Source: Bacteroidales bacterium
Lineage (GTDB): Bacteria; Bacteroidota; Bacteroidia; Bacteroidales; P3
Length of the DNA: 55,631 bases
Direction of reading: 5' to 3'
NCBI GenBank assembly: GCA_017522065.1
Contig: JAFXAD010000017.1
Location: 1-55,631, forward strand
The notes under the pieces: generated by a model
Seen by the model: only the letters and a program-made list of their open reading frames with translations
What the model was told of the DNA's origin: nothing
Database searches by the model: none
In this document: one piece after another, positions 53,983 through 55,631 of the stretch
Numbering within the stretch: position 1 is the stretch's first letter
Layout of the letters: each line of letters starts with the position of its first letter
Made by a program: the position numbers and the translations under genes

Positions 53983-54879
53983 ATGAAAAAGTTTTTCAGA
54001 TTATTTGCTGCACTCACTCTCTGCGCGTCGTTTTTGACGAGCTGCGGCGACGGTTTCAAGACCACTCCTAACGGTCTTAAGTATAAATTTTTAGAGACAA
54101 ACAAAGATGCACAACAAGTCCAGATGAATGATGTGCTCGTCGGTACCTGCACGCTGAAACTCAACGACTCGGTCCTCCGTAGCGTCACCACTCCCGACCG
54201 CATCCTTATGGCCAGCGAAAACCTCTTCAAAGGCGACCTCCCCGAAGGTCTGCTTATGATGCACATCGGCGACAAAGCCATCTTCGTTGTCGAGGCCGAC
54301 TCCGTGGCTGCTCTCGGTATGCAACTCCCGCCTTTCTACAAAGCCGGCACCGGTATGAAACTCTACTATGAAATCCACCTCACCGACATCATTACTCAAG
54401 AGGAAATGAACGAGGAACGCAAAAACTACATGGAGAACATGGAACAAATGCACGAAGCCGAGAAAGAAACTCTTGCTCAGTATGTCTCCGAAAAAGGCAT
54501 CAAAGCCTCTCCCGACGACGACGGCCTGTACATCGCTGTCAACAAGAAGGGCAATGGCCCCAAAGTCGAAATCGGACGCAATGTCGCCATCAACTACACC
54601 GGACGCCTCCTCGACGGCAGAGTGTTCGACACCAGCATCGAAAGCGTTGCCAAGGAAAACAACATCTACGACAGCAACCGCCCCTACGAACCTCTCTCCT
54701 ACCGCGTCGGCGAAATGTCCCTGATCCGCGGCTGGGAAAAAGGCGTCATCAACCAGCCTGCCGGCAGCAAGCTGACTCTCGTCATCCCCTCGGCTCTCGC
54801 CTATGGCCCCCAAGACCTCGGCATCATCCCGCCAAACAGCCCTCTTGTATTCGATATCGAAATTGTTTCTGTAAAATAA
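53983..54879 (+). CDS. FKBP-type peptidyl-prolyl isomerase lipoprotein with two FKBP-like domains
   Basis: A 298-residue lipoprotein (signal ending ASFLTSC). An N-terminal FKBP-like region (about 25-135, with LPEGLLMMHIGDKAIFVV) is joined by a charged helix rich in M, E and N (about 140-170) to a canonical C-terminal FKBP domain (about 195-297, RNVAINYTGRLLDGRVFDTS, ending LVFDIEIVSVK). The first domain looks degenerate and may serve for substrate binding. It is 44 bases downstream of the GldI-like gene, in the same operon. Confidence 0.88.
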   Translation: MKKFFRLFAALTLCASFLTSCGDGFKTTPNGLKYKFLETNKDAQQVQMNDVLVGTCTLKLNDSVLRSVTTPDRILMASENLFKGDLPEGLLMMHIGDKAIFVVEADSVAALGMQLPPFYKAGTGMKLYYEIHLTDIITQEEMNEERKNYMENMEQMHEAEKETLAQYVSEKGIKASPDDDGLYIAVNKKGNGPKVEIGRNVAINYTGRLLDGRVFDTSIESVAKENNIYDSNRPYEPLSYRVGEMSLIRGWEKGVINQPAGSKLTLVIPSALAYGPQDLGIIPPNSPLVFDIEIVSVK

Positions 54880-54880
54880 C

Positions 54881-54924
54881 TCAAACCCTCCAACCCTCAA
54901 ACCTTCAAACCCTCCAACCCTCAA
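54881..54924 (+). repeat. CCCTCAAA/CCCTCCAA array upstream of adk
   Basis: Five CCC(T)-A/C-rich words fill the whole gap between the FKBP gene and the adk ATG (54928). Same word family and orientation as at 50931-51112. Confidence 0.9.
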
Positions 54925-54927
54925 ATC

Positions 54928-55494
54928 ATGCTTAACATAATCCTTTTCGGCGCTCCGGGTGCAGGCAAAGGAACCCAGAGTGACCTGCTCGTCGAGAAAT
55001 ACAATCTCAACCACATTTCCACCGGCGACCTGCTGCGCAAAGAAATTGCAGACCAGACCGAACTCGGAAAACGCATCAAAAACATCATGGACTCCGGCAG
55101 TCTCGTGAGCGACGACATCGTAGTCGAAATGATCGACAATGCCATTGCCAAAGATACACAAGGCATCCTGTTCGACGGCTTCCCGCGCAACGTCGCTCAG
55201 GCCGAAACCCTCGAGAAACTCCTCGCAAAACATGGACGCAAACTCACCTGTATGGTCAGCCTCGACGTCCCTCGCGAAGAACTCATCCGACGCATGCTCG
55301 AACGTGCCAAGGTCTCCGGACGTAGCGACGACAACGAGGAGACTATCAAAAACCGCCTCAAAGAATACGAGGCCAAAACTCTCCCCGTCGCCTCTTACTA
55401 CGAAAGCAAGGGTCTCCATGTCAAAGTCAACGGTTTCGGCGACATCCACGACATCTCCAATGCCATCATCGCCGCTATCGAAAAACGCAAATAA
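54928..55494 (+). CDS. adk: Adenylate kinase
   Basis: A 188-residue short-form adenylate kinase interconverting ATP + AMP and 2 ADP. The P-loop is FGAPGAGKGTQ (about 7-17), STGDLLRKEI forms part of the AMP site, FDGFPRN is the conserved central motif, and the LID is short without a zinc site, as usual for the 189-residue Bacteroidota form. The leader consists entirely of telomere-like repeat words. Confidence 0.97.
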   Translation: MLNIILFGAPGAGKGTQSDLLVEKYNLNHISTGDLLRKEIADQTELGKRIKNIMDSGSLVSDDIVVEMIDNAIAKDTQGILFDGFPRNVAQAETLEKLLAKHGRKLTCMVSLDVPREELIRRMLERAKVSGRSDDNEETIKNRLKEYEAKTLPVASYYESKGLHVKVNGFGDIHDISNAIIAAIEKRK

Positions 55495-55512
55495 ACTCAT
55501 TTGCAACTCTCT

Positions 55513-55544
55513 CGGTGGCACGGATCTGACCGTCTGTACCACCG
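55513..55544 (+). other. Hairpin downstream of adk
   Basis: CGGTGG pairs with CCACCG and, inside, ACGG with CCGT around a 6-base loop. It starts about 20 bases after adk. No T-run follows, so it is not a standard terminator; the next CCCTCCAA-type array starts shortly after it. Confidence 0.4.
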
Positions 55545-55561
55545 CCAATACGAAAAGTAAC

Positions 55562-55631
55562 ATAACCCTCCAACCCATCAACCCCATCAAACCCATCATC
55601 CCCATCAAACCCATCAAACCCTAAAACCCTA
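55562..55631 (+). repeat. CCCATCAA/CCCTAAAA array at the window end
   Basis: About eight words of the form CCC plus ATCAA, CATCAA or TAAAA, continuing beyond the window. By analogy with the other arrays it should lie immediately upstream of a plus-strand gene outside the window. Confidence 0.85.

Noticed and set aside
54091-55617. 508-codon open frame on the minus strand opposite the FKBP and adk genes
   Set aside because: It is antisense to two clear genes, has a valine/phenylalanine/aspartate-rich composition produced by C-rich third positions of the sense codons, and begins in repeat words (MGLMGMMG).

Overview
The window is chromosomal DNA of a Bacteroidota bacterium, most probably order Bacteroidales. 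The evidence is a set of conserved families typical of that group (DUF3822, DUF5715, DUF5683, DUF4199, DUF5723, DUF3276/PUR-like, an SprE/PorW-like TPR lipoprotein, a kinase-RapZ fusion), many lipoprotein signals, weak or absent Shine-Dalgarno sequences, and several -7 boxes of the Bacteroidota type TAnnTTTG. I cannot name a genus. I see no tRNA, rRNA, CRISPR array, transposase, phage gene or replication origin. Nearly all genes are vertically inherited housekeeping or envelope genes.

Layout. 1-3833 (+): mutL, rhomboid protease, rarD. 3874-10431 (-): MATE transporter, M20 peptidase, acyltransferase, GH20 hexosaminidase. 10695-18669 (-): glnS, GT39 glycosyltransferase, FISUMP-like lipoprotein, pheT, a small coupled conserved gene, RsuA/RluB pseudouridine synthase, ending in a clear terminator. 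18832-25393 (-): M28 peptidase, YfcC transporter, purC, rsmD, DUF3822, and an unknown membrane-anchored protein. 25615-31746 (-): ychF, SprE-like lipoprotein, bactofilin, AtpZ-like protein, kinase-RapZ fusion. 31950-35102 (-): DUF4199, GT2, gmhB-like phosphatase, DUF5715, behind a textbook promoter. 35232-40121 (+): lipoprotein plus DUF5723 barrel pair, small lipoprotein, der, hslR. 40133-47180 (-): dnaB, deoxyhypusine-synthase-like protein, cysteine desulfidase, PUR-like DUF3276, parA, parB, DUF5683. 47321-55494 (+): outer-membrane barrel, coaD, recG, TPR protein, nrnA, two FKBP lipoproteins, adk.

The most unusual content lies between the genes. About a dozen intergenic gaps are filled by low-complexity words arranged in a recurring order: (TTAACC/TTAACTT)n, an anchor TTAACTTCAGATACA (about 13 copies), a linker ending CTATTGTCCC, (CACTCCC)n, then telomere-like (CCCTATAA/CCCTCAAA)n running into the next start codon. 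Further words are (ACGAAAACGAAG)n, an exact run of 24 heptamers nnTTCTC, and a 96-bp element in three identical copies plus a partial one. In the substantial arrays the C-rich strand is the coding strand of the flanking genes, whether these lie on + or -, and the arrays sit only between co-directional genes. They supply some stop codons and directly abut several start codons. This orientation-locked repeat grammar is the best candidate here for an undescribed system. Its function, if any, cannot be read from the sequence alone.
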